64,000 nucleotides of DNA, taken from the NCBI GenBank assembly GCA_016758965.1, contig JAEPRB010000003.1, positions 372,001-436,000 of the forward strand. Reading direction: 5' to 3'. Positions 62,101 through 64,000 of the stretch are shown here, one piece after another; position 1 is the stretch's first letter, and each line of letters begins with the position of its first letter. This DNA comes from Circinella minor. Its lineage: Eukaryota; Mucoromycota; Mucoromycetes; Mucorales; Lichtheimiaceae. The translations under genes and the position numbers were made by a program. The notes below the pieces were generated by a model. It did no database searches. It was not told where the DNA came from and saw nothing but the letters and a program-made list of their open reading frames with translations.

Positions 62101-62463
62101 TGTTGATAATACCATATCTGAACAACCCATCAAATTATTATTATCGTTTGCTTGTTGCTGCTGCTGATGATGATACTTTTCTTCTCCATGTTGATGGGGT
62201 CGCAGAGATAAATAATGATTGTTATCCTGATGACCACCAAAAGCCCCGTCTTCATCGTACAATAACTGTGTAAAAGAAGGGGAATTATTTATCATATCTG
62301 GTGTTTCATAATTATGATGATAGTCTCGAACTGTTGCAGCACTGTTGTTATTTTCTTTTGTGCTGCGGATTATATTATTGTGCTGCTGCCGTTTTTGACT
62401 GCCTGTAGAAGTCATCATCTGATTAGCACAGATGGAGTCTAAATGATCGATATCACCGTCCAT
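59197..62463 (-). CDS. SPO11: Spo11/topoisomerase VI A-like meiotic DNA-cleaving protein
   Basis: The protein makes meiotic double-strand breaks by a tyrosine attack on DNA. Eleven exons (61592-62463, 61353-61505, 61030-61262, 60834-60955, 60663-60716, 60449-60565, 60178-60321, 60047-60061, 59815-59940, 59588-59726, 59197-59432) give 736 residues. The catalytic winged-helix motif is VSKRDIYYRDV (Tyr446 probably the nucleophile). The Toprim part has VIEKEASFR (Glu540) and FAFVDYDPYGLDI (Asp595, Asp597), then GRGYP, YKWGSR and a C-terminal MLHLNLKCELQAL typical of Spo11. About 400 residues before the core are Asn/Gln/Asp-rich with a poly-Asp/Glu run, far longer than in known fungal Spo11. The last intron is uncertain: the frame from exon 10 ends at a stop near 59470 unless a GTATGA donor at 59587 joins an AG at 59433. 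Confidence 0.9.
61808..61860 (-). repeat. Trinucleotide repeat coding an Asp/Glu run
   Basis: A CTT run passing into a CAT run (GAA and GAT codons on the minus strand), encoding eight Asp followed by six Glu in the N-terminal extension of Spo11. Perfect repeats like this are prone to length change. Confidence 0.85.
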
Positions 62464-63896
62464 TGTTCTGCTTTATTTATTTATTTTGTTAAAAATACAA
62501 ACAATACAAAATGAAAGAAGAAGAAAAAAAAACAAAAAACAAAAAGACTTTGTCAAAAGTAAGAGGGCAAAAAGAAAGAACGGAATTTTAAACACGATTT
62601 CTTGTTGATTGTTATATTATTGTTTTTCATCAATTGTATGAATTTCTCAGTTCAATCTGTTTGGATAATAATAATATTATTAGTAATGATTCAACATGAA
62701 TGTAAAGATATCAAATATATACCTAATAATATAATACAATTAGCAATTTATGGTTATAAAAGAATTACTAAACTAAAGGATTGCTTATAGACGTGTGGTC
62801 GTTCTAATGTATTTACGTATAAATAAATTATATCCTGTATATAATCCATATTCCTTTTTTATTGGCTAGTTTTATATACCTATTAATCTGCTGTAGCCTT
62901 GAAAAAAAATACAGTTTTCAAGTTAAAATAATAGAATTCAACGAGCCCCGCTTGCTTTATCTTGGGCCAAACTGAGCTTTTCCCCTTCTCTTTCACATAC
63001 ACATACGCATACATATTTACATTGTGGAAAGCAAGCCTGGATAGCATATGAAGAGAATTACTACAAGCGTAGCATAGCGGGGTGGGGACACTTTAGGATC
63101 ACTATAGTACACTGGACCCGTAGTAGAACTTTGGTCTTTGACCTAATAAAAAGCATTATGGCTTGAACAATAATTTCTCTCCTTTTCATTGTTATGAATA
63201 TATCTTTTAAATATAATGGCTAACAAGTATGTTTTCAAATTAAGCTTTCTCTATCATTTATAGATACTATTCATGTTACAAAAAATTATAGAAGTTTCTG
63301 TTATATCACCATCATGTACGTAGTAAACCATTTAACACAATTTAAGTAAAGAGATGAAAAATCCGTAAGATGGTGGATTACACAAGTATTATGCAGATAT
63401 ATAAACAACGTGTATTAAACAAATAATTATATACAGGGGTGGTATCAGGATAATGTAGTGCTATGAATAAAATTATAAAGAAGGGTTAAACGTACAAAAA
63501 TAAAAAAAATATGATAATAATGTAAGATAATGAAAATACACTTAGAAAACTGTTAAAAAAGCCAATATATTTATACTCTTGTACTTTCTGTGAAACGTTT
63601 AAGCGGAACTTTTGACTGTCGTACATGATCTTTACTACTTCGTTATACAAAATGTTAAACTTCTTGAGTCAGTTGAATCGCACAATCTAGAACCACTACT
63701 TATTGAATAAACGCCAGAGGAGATATTTGTGTAGCGCCGAAAGCAATTGTTTTTTGGATGGACGAACTATACATATATTTTTAATAAATTGCTTACTGGA
63801 TGATAATTCAGTTACATATGGAATACCATTTGTTATACGGTAACCTCATCAGATTTTAGCACCCATTAAAGATTTTTTTTTCGCTTGGATATTAAA
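62464..63896. other. Intergenic region right of Spo11
   Basis: 1.4 kb of AT-rich sequence. The first 120 bases are A/G-rich and probably hold the Spo11 promoter. The plus-strand frame at 62602-62790 is Ile/Asn low complexity. A less AT-rich patch at 62940-63130 has no coding sense. TACGTA sites occur near 62813 and 63316. Confidence 0.4.
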
Positions 63897-64000
63897 ATGA
63901 GAGACACTTCTATCTGCTTGCTGTTATTTGCAGCCTGCATTGTTCTTATATTCAAACTCTTTTCCTTATTATTATTATTATTTTATTTCTACTTTTGCAG
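63897..64000 (+). CDS. Possible first exon of a secreted protein (cut by window edge)
   Basis: An ATG at 63897 opens a frame to the end of the window. It starts MRDTSICLLLFAACIVLIF, which looks like a signal peptide, and continues hydrophobic because of an ATT/TTA repeat. The window ends exactly with a splice-acceptor-like TTCTACTTTTGCAG, so the next exon could begin just outside. Without the downstream sequence this is only a possibility. Confidence 0.25.
   Translation, partial: MRDTSICLLLFAACIVLIFKLFSLLLLLFYFYFC

Overview
This window is nuclear DNA of an early-diverging fungus, most likely a member of the Mucorales (Mucoromycota). The evidence is AT-rich composition, compact genes cut by many short introns (GT...AG, mostly 40-150 bp with T-rich ends), long Asn/Gln/Ser homopolymers encoded by microsatellites, pyrimidine-rich tracts before some start codons, and recognisable fungal families (verprolin, FunK1-type kinase, fungal rhomboid, Sec7-PH Arf GEF, Bmt6-type rRNA methyltransferase, PFKFB, Spo11). 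No virus, plasmid, CRISPR or prokaryotic feature was seen. Exon boundaries are my own reading of splice sites; for every multi-exon model given, the exon lengths add up to an intact reading frame.

Layout, left to right: the 3' end of an unknown gene (2-112, +) with a decayed echo of the same end near 1.35-1.5 kb; verprolin/WIP (1717-3166, -); a 3-kb gene-poor stretch; a large membrane glycosyltransferase-like gene (6233-8890, +); a small protein ending in a CAAX box (9480-10472, +); a 3.3-kb stretch with a pseudogene; a rhomboid protease (13807-15525, -); a tRNA-derived SINE with a 16-bp target-site duplication; a Bmt6-like methyltransferase (17118-18286, +); an acidic secreted membrane protein with 45-bp tandem repeats (18434-20141, -); a 4.3-kb gene-poor stretch; a secreted EEP-family nuclease/phosphatase (24453-26016, +); a FunK1-like kinase (26354-28976, -); a bromodomain protein (29305-31102, -); a 4.8-kb gene-poor stretch.

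The right half is denser: Sec7-PH Arf GEF (35938-40659, +); a GPI-type Ser/Thr-rich protein (41106-41597, -); a membrane-anchored SDR (42128-43105, -); a Ser/Pro/Tyr-rich coiled-coil protein (43227-44890, -); a BTB/POZ protein (47204-48773, +); an F-box protein that also carries a DUSP domain (49179-50528, -); a long Asn/Gln-rich coiled-coil protein (51121-53968, -); a winged-helix plus degenerate-SET protein (54518-55943, -); 6-phosphofructo-2-kinase/fructose-2,6-bisphosphatase (56419-58822, -); Spo11 (59197-62463, -); and possibly the first exon of a secreted protein at the right edge.

The genes do not form one pathway. Themes are actin/membrane traffic (verprolin, Arf GEF, rhomboid, rhomboid-like glycosyltransferase), chromatin and meiosis (bromodomain, SET-like, Spo11) and ubiquitin adaptors (F-box, BTB). 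The most interesting items are unusual domain unions (pseudo-rhomboid with a GT54-like domain; F-box with DUSP), replaced key residues in a kinase and a bromodomain, an unusually long Spo11 N-terminus, and the SINE.
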